Below are positions 1-8,009 of a DNA stretch of 64,000 nucleotides, in pieces. Position numbers and translations under genes: made by a program. Origin of the DNA: Streptomyces sp. R44 (lineage in GTDB: Bacteria > Actinomycetota > Actinomycetes > Streptomycetales > Streptomycetaceae). The notes under the pieces were generated by a model, which worked only from the letters and a program-made list of their open reading frames with translations, searched no databases and was not told the origin of the DNA. Position 1 is the stretch's first letter. Every line of letters begins with the position of its first letter. The DNA is taken from assembly GCF_041053105.1 (NCBI RefSeq), contig NZ_CP163444.1, positions 5,208,001 through 5,272,000 of the forward strand, read 5' to 3'.

Positions 1-1
1 G

Positions 2-1081
2 CTCTACGCGGTCTTCTGGATCGTCGTCCCCCTCGGCGTCGGCGGCCGGTCCGCCCCGCGCTCCCTCTTCGAGACCACCCCGGACGGGCGGCGCAGACTG
101 CGCAAGCCCGACAGCGGGCAGGTCGTCGCCCTGATCGCGCTCGGCATCGGCATCGCGGCCCTCGTCGGGAACGTCAGCGTCGACAACGAGAACGGCCGCT
201 ACATATGGCCGCTCCTCCTCATCGCCGTCGGTGTCGTCCTCGTCTGGAGACAGGTCGACAACGCCCGCCGGGCCAGCTGGACCGACTCCGGACGCCACAG
301 ACGCACGTTCCAGATCGTCCGGGGCCTGGTCGGCGTCGCGCTCGTCGGCACCGGCCTCGCGGTGTTCGTGGTGGTCCGCGGCTCCGTCGCCCAGCTCGGC
401 ACGGCCCTCACCGCAGCCGTCGCGGTCCTCACCGGGATCGCGCTGCTCGCCGGCCCCTGGCTGGTCCGGATGTCGCAGGACCTCACGGAGGAGCGGACCA
501 TGCGTATCCGCGCCCAGGAGCGCGCCGAGGTCGCGGCCCACGTCCACGACTCCGTGCTGCACACCCTGACCCTGATCCAGCGCAACGCCGACGACGCCGG
601 TGAGGTGCGCCGCCTCGCCCGCGCGCAGGAGCGCGAGCTGCGGAACTGGCTGTACAAGCCCGAGGGCACCGGCCGGGACGAGGAGCCCGAGACCATGGCC
701 GAGGCGGTGAAGCGGGCGGCGGCCGAGGTCGAGGACAACCACGGGGTCCCGCTGGAGGTGGTCGTCGTCGGCGACTGCCCGCTCGACGAGAAACTGGCCG
801 CGCAGATGCAGGCCGCGCGCGAGGCGATGGTCAACGCCGCCAAGTACGGTGGCGAGGGAGGGGCTGTGCAGGTGTACGCCGAGGTCGAGGGGCGCACGGT
901 CTTCGTGTCGGTGCGGGACCGGGGGCCGGGCTTCGACCTGGATTCGGTGCCCGAGGACCGGATGGGCGTACGAGAATCGATCATCGGTCGTATGCAGCGC
1001 AACGGCGGTACGGCCCGGCTGCGGTCGCCGCAGGGCGGGGGCACCGAAGTGGAGCTCGAGATGGAGAGGGCGGACGGATGA
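2..1081 (+). CDS. Sensor histidine kinase, PspC-type membrane N-terminus (5' end outside window)
   Basis: The reading frame is open from the window edge, so the true start is missing. The visible N-terminus holds the end of a PspC-like hydrophobic segment (LYAVFWIVVPLG) and about four more membrane helices. A cytoplasmic kinase core follows. The dimerisation/phosphoacceptor helix contains AAHVHDSVLHTL, with the likely phosphorylated His in the HDS motif as in NarX/DesK-type kinases. The ATP-binding domain has an N-box-like EAMVNAAKYGG and a G-box DRGPGFD. The stop overlaps the start of the response regulator gene by ATGA, so the two are co-translated and almost certainly form a two-component pair at the membrane. 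The signal is unknown; PspC kinases are often linked to envelope stress, which here is only an inference. Confidence 0.88.
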   Translation, partial: LYAVFWIVVPLGVGGRSAPRSLFETTPDGRRRLRKPDSGQVVALIALGIGIAALVGNVSVDNENGRYIWPLLLIAVGVVLVWRQVDNARRASWTDSGRHRRTFQIVRGLVGVALVGTGLAVFVVVRGSVAQLGTALTAAVAVLTGIALLAGPWLVRMSQDLTEERTMRIRAQERAEVAAHVHDSVLHTLTLIQRNADDAGEVRRLARAQERELRNWLYKPEGTGRDEEPETMAEAVKRAAAEVEDNHGVPLEVVVVGDCPLDEKLAAQMQAAREAMVNAAKYGGEGGAVQVYAEVEGRTVFVSVRDRGPGFDLDSVPEDRMGVRESIIGRMQRNGGTARLRSPQGGGTEVELEMERADG

Positions 1082-1794
1082 GCGACGAGACCGGAGCGGC
1101 GACCGGAGCCGATGCGGGGGCGAAGGGCGCGGAGCGTCGGGTGCGGGTGGTGCTCGTCGACGACCACCGGATGTTCCGCACCGGGGTGCAGGCCGAGATC
1201 GGGCGGACCGAGGTGACCGGCGTCGAGGTGGTCGGCGAGGCCGCCGACGTCGACCAGGCGGTCACGGTCATCACCACGACCCGCCCCGAGGTCGTCCTCC
1301 TCGACGTGCACCTGCCGGGCGGCGGCGGGGTCGAGGTGCTGCGGCGCTGCGCGAGCCTGATGGGCGTGCCCGAGAACCCGGTCCGTTTCCTGGCCCTGTC
1401 GGTCTCGGACGCGGCCGAGGACGTCATCGGGGTGATCCGGGGCGGTGCCCGTGGCTATGTCACCAAGACGATCACCGGCACCGACCTGGTGGACTCGATC
1501 TTCCGGGTCCAGGAGGGCGACGCCGTCTTCTCGCCGCGGCTCGCCGGTTTCGTCCTGGACGCGTTCGCGTCGACGGACGCGCCGCCGGTGGACGAGGACC
1601 TGGACCGGCTCACCCAGCGGGAGCGGGAGGTGCTGCGGCTGATCGCCCGGGGATACGCGTACAAGGAGATCGCCAAGCAGCTCTACATCTCGGTGAAGAC
1701 GGTCGAGTCGCACGTCTCGGCGGTGCTGAGAAAGCTCCAGCTGTCCAACCGCCACGAGCTGACCCGCTGGGCCACCGCCCGCCGCCTGGTCTGA
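1078..1794 (+). CDS. LuxR/NarL-family response regulator
   Basis: A 238-residue transcription factor that should be phosphorylated by the kinase encoded just upstream. The receiver domain (about residues 22-145) has the acidic pair in LVDDH and the phosphoacceptor Asp near residue 76 in VVLLDVHLPGG. After a short linker, the C-terminal LuxR helix-turn-helix (about residues 170-230) reads LTQREREVLRLIARGYAYKE with the recognition helix in VKTVESHVSAVLRKL. The first 20 residues are a poorly conserved Ala/Gly-rich extension. The start codon overlaps the kinase stop (ATGA), which supports this start. The gene is convergent with the NlpC/P60 gene six bases further on and no terminator hairpin separates them. 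Confidence 0.93.
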   Translation: MSDETGAATGADAGAKGAERRVRVVLVDDHRMFRTGVQAEIGRTEVTGVEVVGEAADVDQAVTVITTTRPEVVLLDVHLPGGGGVEVLRRCASLMGVPENPVRFLALSVSDAAEDVIGVIRGGARGYVTKTITGTDLVDSIFRVQEGDAVFSPRLAGFVLDAFASTDAPPVDEDLDRLTQREREVLRLIARGYAYKEIAKQLYISVKTVESHVSAVLRKLQLSNRHELTRWATARRLV

Positions 1795-1800
1795 GGGCGC

Positions 1801-2910
1801 TCAGCCGACGCGGGTCGCTCCGGCGAAGGGCATCTCGTCGATGGGGGCGATCCGCACCGGGGCGCCCGGCCGGGGGGCGTGGATCATCTGGCCGCCCCCG
1901 ATGTAGAGCCCGACGTGGCTGATGCCGGAGTAGAAGAAGACCAGGTCGCCGGGGGCGAGCTGGGAGCGGGAGACGCGCCGGCCGGCGTTGATCTGGGTGT
2001 ACGTCGTGCGGGGCAGGGAGATGCCGGCCGCGCGCCAGGCGGCCTGGGTGAGGCCGGAGCAGTCGTACGCGGAGGGGCCCGTCGCCCCCCACACGTACGG
2101 TTTGCCCAGCTGGGCGTGGGCGAAGGCGATGGCCGCGGCGGCCCGGTCGTTCGGGGCGGTCACCGGCCCGCGCTCGCCGCCCGAGGAGCGGTCGGCCCGC
2201 ACCATGGGGGAGCCGCCGGACATGCCGCTCGTTCCGTCGGCCCGGGTGGTGGCGCCGGAGCCGTCGCGGGCCGCGGCGGCGGCCTCGTACCGGGCGCGTT
2301 CCTCCTCGGTCAGCCGGGCGAGGAGCGTCCTGGCCTCCGTCAGCTTGCCGACCACGGCCGCCTTCTGCCGGCGCAGCTCCGCCTCGTGCCCGCGCAGCGC
2401 GGCCAGCTTCCCGGCCGACTCGCCGCGGAGCTGCCGGATCGCGGCGAGCTCGCGCCGTACGGCCGTGACGGCGGCCGCCTGCCGGTCCCCGGCCTTCTCG
2501 GCGAGCGCGGCCCGCTCCAGGTACTGGTCGGGGTTCGAGGTGAGGGCGAGCTGTACCGCGGGGTCGAGTCCTCCGGTGCGGTACTGGGCGGCGGCCATGG
2601 TCCCGAGGGCGTCCCGGGCGGTGTTGAGCCGCTCGGTCCTGCGGGCGGCCTCGTCGCGCAGCCGGTCGAAGGCGGTGCGGGCCTCGTCGGCCTTCTCCTT
2701 CGCCCCGTTGTACCGCTCCGTCGCGACCTCGGCCTCCTCGTAGAGCCGGTCGACCTTGGCCTTGACCTGGGCGGTGGTGGGCCGGGGGTCCGCGTGGCCG
2801 GATCCTTCGAAGAGCGTCGCCGTCGCCGCCGAGGCGAGGGCGAGGGTCGCGGCGGTACGGACCGCCGAGCCGCCGAGGGGGGACTGCCTGGACTTCCGGT
2901 GCGCTGCCAC
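1801..2910 (-). CDS. Secreted NlpC/P60 (C40) peptidoglycan endopeptidase with coiled-coil domain
   Basis: A 369-residue exported cell-wall hydrolase. The GTG start gives a basic N-terminus (MAAHRKSR) and a hydrophobic Ala/Leu-rich signal peptide ending near GHADP. Residues 45-210 are Ala/Glu/Arg-rich heptads that should form the coiled coil typical of RipA/CwlO-like hydrolases. A Ser/Gly linker leads to the C-terminal NlpC/P60 domain with catalytic Cys in YDCSGLTQ (about residue 283) and His in HVGLYIGGG; HAPRPG follows. Such enzymes cut the D-Glu-meso-DAP or LL-DAP stem peptide bond during growth or spore maturation. It is preceded by an unusually structured leader (see 2941-3060). The upstream AGAGGA lies about 14 nt from the GTG, longer than ideal, so the start could be slightly different. 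Confidence 0.9.
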   Translation of the reverse strand: MAAHRKSRQSPLGGSAVRTAATLALASAATATLFEGSGHADPRPTTAQVKAKVDRLYEEAEVATERYNGAKEKADEARTAFDRLRDEAARRTERLNTARDALGTMAAAQYRTGGLDPAVQLALTSNPDQYLERAALAEKAGDRQAAAVTAVRRELAAIRQLRGESAGKLAALRGHEAELRRQKAAVVGKLTEARTLLARLTEEERARYEAAAAARDGSGATTRADGTSGMSGGSPMVRADRSSGGERGPVTAPNDRAAAAIAFAHAQLGKPYVWGATGPSAYDCSGLTQAAWRAAGISLPRTTYTQINAGRRVSRSQLAPGDLVFFYSGISHVGLYIGGGQMIHAPRPGAPVRIAPIDEMPFAGATRVG

Positions 2911-3255
2911 GAGGGCGGGTCACATCCTCTTCCCTGAGGGGGACGGTGCCCGCCGGGCCGACGGCGGGCCGCACAGGGGAGACGGACCGCCGCCGGGTTT
3001 TCTCGGCGGGGGTGACCGACAGCCGCCGGATCGCCGGCGGTGGTGGGGAGCCGGTCACCTGGTGGAGGACGCTAAACCTGGGGTCACGGCCGGACGGGGA
3101 GTTGACCGTTATTGGCGTCAGTTGACGTGTCGGGGACCGATCTCTTTCGCTCGGAGTGAGAGGCCGGGATCATTCCGGCGGCCGTCCGACCGAAGCGGCG
3201 AGGGGAGTGGACCCGGCCGGAGAGGGGTGCTAGGGGCCCCGTTAGGCTCCGCCCC
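2911..3255. promoter_or_regulatory. 345-bp intergenic region between divergent genes; nested hairpins in the NlpC/P60 leader
   Basis: Reading on the minus strand towards the hydrolase, an 8-bp outer stem GGTGACCG (3060-3053) pairs with CGGTCACC (3018-3011) and encloses a 7-bp stem CCGCCGG/CCGGCGG (3040-3023). Two further GC-rich stems follow: CCGCCG/CGGCGG, then GCCCGCCG/CGGCGGGC at about 2970-2950. Conserved blocks of the c-di-AMP (ydaO) riboswitch, which controls several actinomycete hydrolases, are not recognisable. On the plus strand TAGGCT (3243-3248) lies 7 nt before the ATG of the next gene, a typical leaderless -10 arrangement. The hexamer GTTGAC occurs twice, 20 bp apart, at 3101 and 3121. 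Nothing protein-coding is visible here. Confidence 0.5.
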
Positions 3256-3609
3256 ATGGACGTACTCATCAATGTCTTCGTCGCCCTGCACATCATCGGT
3301 ATCGCCTCCCTCCTCGGCGGCTTCCTCACCCAGATGAAGGCGATGGGCGCCGGTACGGCCCGCTTCAGCCCCGCGATGATGCACGGCGCGCTGACCATGC
3401 TGATCACGGGCGTCGCGCTCGTCGGCCTCAACCAGGCCGACGACCAGACCGTGAACAACCTCAAGGTCGGCATCAAGCTGGCGATCCTCGTCGTGATCCT
3501 CGGTCTCGTCTACGTCAAGCGGGACGAGGAGCGGGTCGAGAAGGGTCTCTTCGGCGCCGTCGGCGGCCTGACCATGGCGAACATCTTCATCGCGACCCTC
3601 TGGGTCTGA
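3256..3609 (+). CDS. Small integral membrane protein (117 aa), unknown function
   Basis: A compact hydrophobic protein with four predicted membrane helices: residues 2-25 (VLINVFVALHIIGIASLLGG), about 38-58, about 70-88 and about 98-117. Short basic and acidic loops (QADDQTVNNLK, VKRDEERVEKG) separate them. It is the right size for a complete protein. I do not recognise a named family beyond conserved actinobacterial membrane protein. The ATG probably begins a leaderless mRNA: TAGGCT sits exactly 7 nt upstream and no Shine-Dalgarno sequence is present. It lies on the same strand as, and 79 bp before, the pcrA gene, which has its own promoter. Confidence 0.8.
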   Translation: MDVLINVFVALHIIGIASLLGGFLTQMKAMGAGTARFSPAMMHGALTMLITGVALVGLNQADDQTVNNLKVGIKLAILVVILGLVYVKRDEERVEKGLFGAVGGLTMANIFIATLWV

Positions 3610-3656
3610 GCCCCGTGTGAGCCCTTCCACAGAGACCGTCCCGAAGGCGGACCCGG

Positions 3657-3679
3657 ATGTCGGTGGGGCGTCCTAGACT
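3657..3679 (+). promoter_or_regulatory. RecA-NDp/PafBC-type DNA-damage promoter of pcrA
   Basis: The sequence ATGTCGGTG (3657-3665), 8 nt, then TAGACT (3674-3679) fits the published actinobacterial LexA-independent DNA-damage promoter TTGTCRGTG-N8-TAnnnT with one mismatch at the first base. The -10 ends 9 nt before the ATG of pcrA. Regulation of a repair helicase by this promoter is biologically expected, so this site acts as an internal control for the same motif found at 12831-12853, 61817-61839 and 63712-63734. Confidence 0.72.
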
Positions 3680-3688
3680 CGTGAGGCG

Positions 3689-6136
3689 ATGAGCAGCCTC
3701 TTTGACGACAGCTTCCTGGCCGGCCTCCAGAACCACTCGGAGGAGCCCCCGCCCCACCCCGAGGACGACGAGCACGGCTCCCCGGCCACGGAGGAGGTCC
3801 CGCACGACCTCTTCGGGGAGCACTTCGACGCGCCCCCGCCCGCCCGGGACACGCACTACCGCGACGGCCACCCCCGGCCCGTCGTGGACGCCGCCGCGCT
3901 CCTGGAGGGGCTGAACGAGCAGCAGCGCGCCGCCGTCGTCCACACCGACACCCCGCTGCTCATCGTCGCCGGCGCCGGCTCCGGCAAGACCCGGGTCCTC
4001 ACCCACCGCATCGCCCACCTCCTGGCCACCCGGCACGTGCACCCGGGCCAGATACTGGCGATCACCTTCACGAACAAGGCCGCCGGCGAGATGAAGGAGC
4101 GCGTCGAGCAGCTCGTCGGACCGCGGGCGAACGCGATGTGGGTCATGACCTTCCACAGCGCCTGCGTCCGCATCCTGCGCCGCGAGTCGAAGAAGCTCGG
4201 CTTCACCTCCTCCTTCTCGATCTACGACGCCGCGGACTCCAAGCGGCTGATGTCGCTGGTCTGCCGGGACCTGGACCTCGACCCGAAGAAGTTCCCGCCT
4301 AAGTCGTTCAGCGCCAAGATCTCGAACCTCAAGAACGAGCTGATCGACGAGGAGACCTTCGCCGACCAGGCCGCCGACGGCTTCGAGAAGACGCTCGCCG
4401 AGGCGTACCGGATGTACCAGGCGCGGCTGCGCGAGGCCAACGCCCTGGACTTCGACGACATCATCATGACGACGGTCCACCTGCTCCAGGCGTTCCCGGA
4501 CGTCGCCGAGCACTACCGCCGCCGCTTCCGCCACGTCCTCGTCGACGAGTACCAGGACACCAACCACGCCCAGTACACCCTTGTGCGCGAGCTCGTCGGC
4601 ACCGGCTACGAGGACCTCGGCCCGGCCGAGCTGTGCGTCGTCGGCGACGCCGACCAGTCGATCTACGCCTTCCGCGGCGCGACCATCCGCAACATCCTCC
4701 AGTTCGAGGAGGACTACCCGGACGCGACGACGATCCTGCTGGAGCAGAACTACCGCTCCACCCAGACGATCCTCTCCGCCGCCAACGCCGTCATCGAGCG
4801 CAACGAGTCCCGCCGCCCCAAGAACCTGTGGACGAACGCGGGCGCGGGATCGCAGATCACCGGCTACGTCGCCGACACCGAGCACGACGAGGCCCAGTTC
4901 GTCGCCGACGAGATCGACCGGCTCACCGACGCGGGCGACGCCAAGGCCGGAGACGTCGCCGTCTTCTACCGGACCAACGCCCAGTCCCGCGTCTTCGAAG
5001 AGATCTTCATCCGCGTCGGACTGCCCTACAAGGTCGTCGGCGGCGTGCGCTTCTACGAGCGCAAGGAGGTCCGGGACGTCCTGGCGTACCTCCGGGTCCT
5101 CGCCAACCCCGAGGACAACGTGCCGCTGCGCCGCATCCTCAACGTGCCCAAGCGGGGCATCGGCGAGCGCGCCGAGGCGATGATCGACGCCCTCTCCCTG
5201 CGCGAGAAGATCACCTTCCCGCAGGCCCTCAAGCGGGTCGACGAGGCGTACGGCATGGCGGCGCGCTCGGCGAACGCGGTGAAGCGGTTCAACGCGCTCA
5301 TGGACGAGCTGCGCACCGTCGTCGAGTCCGGCGCCGGCCCCGCCGTCGTCCTGGAGGCCGTCCTGGAGCGGACCGGCTACCTGGCCGAGCTCCAGGCCTC
5401 CACCGACCCGCAGGACGAGACCCGGATCGAGAACCTCCAGGAACTCGCCGCCGTCGCCCTCGAGTTCGAGCAGGAGCGCGGCGAAGAGCCCGCGACCCTC
5501 GCCGAGTTCCTGGAGAAGGTCGCCCTCGTCGCCGACTCCGACCAGATCCCGGACGAGGACGAGGAGGGCCGGGGCGTCATCACCCTGATGACCCTGCACA
5601 CCGCCAAGGGCCTCGAATTCCCGGTGGTGTTCCTCACCGGCATGGAGGACGGCGTCTTCCCGCACATGCGCGCCCTCGGGCAGGCGAAGGAGCTGGAGGA
5701 GGAGCGGCGCCTCGCGTACGTCGGCATCACGCGCGCGCGTGAGCGGCTCTACCTCACCCGCTCGTCGATGCGCAGCGCCTGGGGCCAGCCCTCGTACAAC
5801 CCGGCCTCGCGCTTCCTGGAGGAGATCCCGCCCACGTACCTGGAGTGGAAGCGGACCGGTCCGATGGCGAGGCCCGCCGGACCGACCTCGGGGATCACCT
5901 CCTCGCTCTCCTCCTCCCGCGCGCGCTCCGGCCCCTCCGGCTTCGCCACCCGGCGCGCCGGCGAGAAGCCGGTGGTCTCCCTCCAGGTCGGCGACCGCGT
6001 CACGCACGACCAGTTCGGCCTCGGCACGGTCACGGCGGTGACCGGTGCGGGCTCGGAGGCCCAGGCGACGATCGACTTCGGCGACGAGAAGCCGAAGCGG
6101 CTGCTGCTGCGGTACGCGCCGGTCGAGAAGCTGTAG
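3689..6136 (+). CDS. pcrA: ATP-dependent 3'-5' DNA helicase, UvrD/PcrA/Rep family
   Basis: An 815-residue superfamily 1A helicase used in nucleotide excision repair, removal of RecA filaments and resolution of transcription-replication conflicts. About 65 acidic, Pro-rich residues precede the core. The motifs appear in order: LNEQQRAAV (Q motif), Walker A GAGSGKTR (about residue 95), TFHSACVRILRR, Walker B VDEYQDTN, motif III GDADQSIYAFRGA, motif IV QNYRSTQTIL, motif V HTAKGLEFPVVFLTGMEDG and motif VI RLAYVGITRARERLYL. The C-terminus GDRVTHDQFGLGTVTAV and following residues form the Tudor-like RNA-polymerase-interacting domain of PcrA/UvrD. GAGG lies only 2 nt before the ATG, so translation may depend little on a Shine-Dalgarno interaction. 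A DNA-damage-type promoter lies immediately upstream. Confidence 0.96.
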   Translation: MSSLFDDSFLAGLQNHSEEPPPHPEDDEHGSPATEEVPHDLFGEHFDAPPPARDTHYRDGHPRPVVDAAALLEGLNEQQRAAVVHTDTPLLIVAGAGSGKTRVLTHRIAHLLATRHVHPGQILAITFTNKAAGEMKERVEQLVGPRANAMWVMTFHSACVRILRRESKKLGFTSSFSIYDAADSKRLMSLVCRDLDLDPKKFPPKSFSAKISNLKNELIDEETFADQAADGFEKTLAEAYRMYQARLREANALDFDDIIMTTVHLLQAFPDVAEHYRRRFRHVLVDEYQDTNHAQYTLVRELVGTGYEDLGPAELCVVGDADQSIYAFRGATIRNILQFEEDYPDATTILLEQNYRSTQTILSAANAVIERNESRRPKNLWTNAGAGSQITGYVADTEHDEAQFVADEIDRLTDAGDAKAGDVAVFYRTNAQSRVFEEIFIRVGLPYKVVGGVRFYERKEVRDVLAYLRVLANPEDNVPLRRILNVPKRGIGERAEAMIDALSLREKITFPQALKRVDEAYGMAARSANAVKRFNALMDELRTVVESGAGPAVVLEAVLERTGYLAELQASTDPQDETRIENLQELAAVALEFEQERGEEPATLAEFLEKVALVADSDQIPDEDEEGRGVITLMTLHTAKGLEFPVVFLTGMEDGVFPHMRALGQAKELEEERRLAYVGITRARERLYLTRSSMRSAWGQPSYNPASRFLEEIPPTYLEWKRTGPMARPAGPTSGITSSLSSSRARSGPSGFATRRAGEKPVVSLQVGDRVTHDQFGLGTVTAVTGAGSEAQATIDFGDEKPKRLLLRYAPVEKL

Positions 6137-6149
6137 CGGGGCGGGCATG

Positions 6150-6187
6150 AGAAGGGCCCCCGGCGGAAAGCTGCCGGGGGCCCTTCT
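6150..6187. terminator. Bidirectional intrinsic terminator between pcrA and the M23 peptidase gene
   Basis: A perfect 15-bp stem with arms 6150-6164 (AGAAGGGCCCCCGGC) and 6173-6187, closed by an 8-nt loop, lies between the convergent pcrA and M23 genes. Both ends carry short A or T stretches, so it can serve both strands. Confidence 0.9.
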
Positions 6188-6208
6188 CGTACGTGTGCGG
6201 GGGAAGGC

Positions 6209-7786
6209 TCAGCCGGTCGGGTCGAGGCCGTGGCTGCGGAGCCAGGGCAGCGGGTCGATCGCGGAGCCGCCGCCCGGCCGGACCTCGAAGTGGAGGTGCG
6301 GGCCGGTGGAGTTGCCGGAGTTGCCGGAGTAGGCGATGACGTCGCCGGCCTTGACGTACCCCGAGCGGAGCTTGGTGCTGCTCAGGTGGCAGTACCAGGT
6401 CTCGGTGCCGTCGGGGGCGGTCACGATCGCCATGTTGCCGTAGGCGCTGTTCCACTGGGTACGGACGGTGCCGTCGGTCGCGGACATGACGGGGGTGCCG
6501 TACTGCACGGGGAAGTCGATGCCGGTGTGCAGCGACATCCAGTTGACGCCGGCCTGGCCGAACCGGGCGCTGAGCTGGTGCAGCTTCACCGGCAGCAGGA
6601 ACTTGGGGCGGAGCGCCTCCTTGCGGGCCGCCTCCTCCTCGCGCTTCTTCTTCTCGGCGGCCTGGCGGGCGCGGAGGTCGATGCGCTCCTGGGTGCGGCT
6701 GGCGCGGTCGCCGAAGTCACGGGCGTCGGCGCTGAGCGCGGCGAGCTGGGTGTCGAGGGCGTTGTTGGCGGCGACCTGCTTGACCGAGGCCGGGTCGGCG
6801 GCGGCGAGCGCGGTCGTGTCGTCCTTCTGCCCGCCGGTCGTGCCGGGGCCGGTGAGGCCGCCGACGGAGGCGGCGGCGATGCCGGCGACCCCCATGACGC
6901 AGGCGGAGGGGACGGCGACGGTCAGCAGCGCGGACCGTTTGGCGGGGGTACGGCGACGGCCGCGGCTGCCGCCGGAGGAGCGGCGCACGGAGCGGCCGGC
7001 GAGGGGCGCGTCGGTACGGACCTCGACGGCCGGCGCGTCGGCCGTCATGTCGTCGGCTTCATGACCGTCGTAGCTGTCGTACCCGTCGTAGCCGTCGTCC
7101 TCGCCGTCGTCGAGGGCTTCGAGCGCTTCCGGCTCCCCGGCATCGGCCAGGCCGTCGGCCTGGGCGTAGCTCTCGTCGGTCTCGTCGGCGCCGTACTCGA
7201 AGGCGAACTCGGCGGTGTGCTCGGCCTGCGGGGTGTACTGCTGGGGGACGACCGGCTCGGGCTCCGGGGTCGCGTGGTTCCACGCGGTCGCGTCGAAGGC
7301 ACCGGTCTCGGTGGCGAAGGCGGGGGCGGCCCACTGGCCGGTGGCGTCGTAGGCCTCGTAGCCGTACGTGCCCTGGGCGGCGTACGCGCCGGCGTGGGCG
7401 GTCTCGTACTGGCCGGTGTGCTGGGCCTCGGTCCAGGCGGAGGCGTCCCACTGGCCGGTGGTGTCGTACTGCGTCGCGGTGGTGTCGTACTGCGCCGTCG
7501 TCGCGTACGTGCCCGTCGCGTAGGTGCCCGTGGCGTCGTAACCGCCGGCGGCGGCGTTCCACTGGCCCGTGGTGTCCCACTGGCCGGTCGTGTCGTACTG
7601 CCCGGTGGTGTCGTACTGACCCGTCGTCGCGTACGTGCCGGTGGCCGCGTACTGGCCGAGGTCCCACTGGCCGCTGTGGTCGGCCTGACCGCCGGGGTAG
7701 GCGCCGAACAGCGGGTCGATGGCGTAGCTGCCGGTGGTGTGGGCGCCGTCTCCGACGTACCCGGCGTGGGGGTGCTGGTCGTTCAC
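6209..7786 (-). CDS. M23 metallopeptidase with a long Tyr/Gln/Gly/Thr-repeat N-terminus
   Basis: A 525-residue membrane-anchored peptidoglycan hydrolase. The GTG start (VNDQHPHAGYV) is chosen because GAGAG lies just upstream and the in-frame sequence further out is a promoter region. Residues about 20-190 are low-complexity repeats of the type TGQYDTTGQWD. They are followed by an acidic, Tyr-rich stretch, a basic patch (RRRTPAKR) and one transmembrane helix (about residues 283-310). A coiled coil (residues about 330-390, AEKKKREEEAARKE) leads to the C-terminal LytM/M23 domain with the zinc motifs HTGIDF (about residue 421) and HLHFE (about residue 496). Positive charges before the helix predict the repeats inside the cell and the peptidase outside. 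The domain resembles DipM/NlpD-type proteins, active or regulatory, involved in septal wall splitting. Confidence 0.88.
   Translation of the reverse strand: MNDQHPHAGYVGDGAHTTGSYAIDPLFGAYPGGQADHSGQWDLGQYAATGTYATTGQYDTTGQYDTTGQWDTTGQWNAAAGGYDATGTYATGTYATTAQYDTTATQYDTTGQWDASAWTEAQHTGQYETAHAGAYAAQGTYGYEAYDATGQWAAPAFATETGAFDATAWNHATPEPEPVVPQQYTPQAEHTAEFAFEYGADETDESYAQADGLADAGEPEALEALDDGEDDGYDGYDSYDGHEADDMTADAPAVEVRTDAPLAGRSVRRSSGGSRGRRRTPAKRSALLTVAVPSACVMGVAGIAAASVGGLTGPGTTGGQKDDTTALAAADPASVKQVAANNALDTQLAALSADARDFGDRASRTQERIDLRARQAAEKKKREEEAARKEALRPKFLLPVKLHQLSARFGQAGVNWMSLHTGIDFPVQYGTPVMSATDGTVRTQWNSAYGNMAIVTAPDGTETWYCHLSSTKLRSGYVKAGDVIAYSGNSGNSTGPHLHFEVRPGGGSAIDPLPWLRSHGLDPTG
7330..7670 (-). 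repeat. Degenerate tandem repeat encoding Tyr/Gln-Asp-Thr-Thr-Gly units
   Basis: About fifteen imperfect copies of a 7- to 8-codon unit, GQYDTT or GQWDTT or GTYAT, lie within the M23 peptidase gene. On the plus strand they appear as repeated GTGTCGTACTG and CCACTGGCC. The repeat number is a likely site of slippage and strain-to-strain length variation. Confidence 0.8.
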
Positions 7787-7866
7787 CAACGTCTCTCTCG
7801 CCTCGGCAGCAGGACCAAGTCCGGGGCGGGCCCGTGAGGGGTGCCCCGGGGGTAAGCAGTGGCGCG

Positions 7867-7896
7867 ACTGTACCCGGCGGTACGCGCGGCGGACAA
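7867..7896 (-). promoter_or_regulatory. Candidate vegetative promoter of the M23 gene
   Basis: On the minus strand TTGTCC (7896-7891), an 18-nt spacer and TACAGT (7872-7867) give a plausible HrdB-type promoter about 80 nt before the chosen GTG. The remaining 7787-8009 gap shows an 8-bp palindrome GAACGTTC (7983-7990) and no gene. Confidence 0.45.
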
Positions 7897-8009
7897 TCTT
7901 CGGAGGGGTTTGGGCCTGCAGGAAACGGGCAATCGACCGTGTTTTGCCAGCTCGGGTGGAGAGCTTTGGCCTTGTGTTCGATGAACGTTCGAAGAACGGT
8001 GTCGTGCGG

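Noticed and set aside
2911..3120. c-di-AMP (ydaO) riboswitch before the NlpC/P60 gene
   Set aside because: The gene type suggested it and the leader is structured, but I could not find the conserved blocks of the family. Reported only as an unclassified structured leader.
3587..6148. A long open frame (over 800 codons) opposite pcrA
   Set aside because: It is a product of high GC codon bias. Its translation is a low-complexity Arg/Gly/Asp/Val string with no motifs, while the opposite strand encodes a full helicase. The same applies to the other long antisense frames, for example those opposite sucCD, purH and glyA.
7972..7995. LexA/SOS box near TTCGATGAACGTTCGAAG
   Set aside because: It contains GAACGTTC and TTCGAA, but the two arms do not give the TCGAAC-N4-GTTCGA symmetry.
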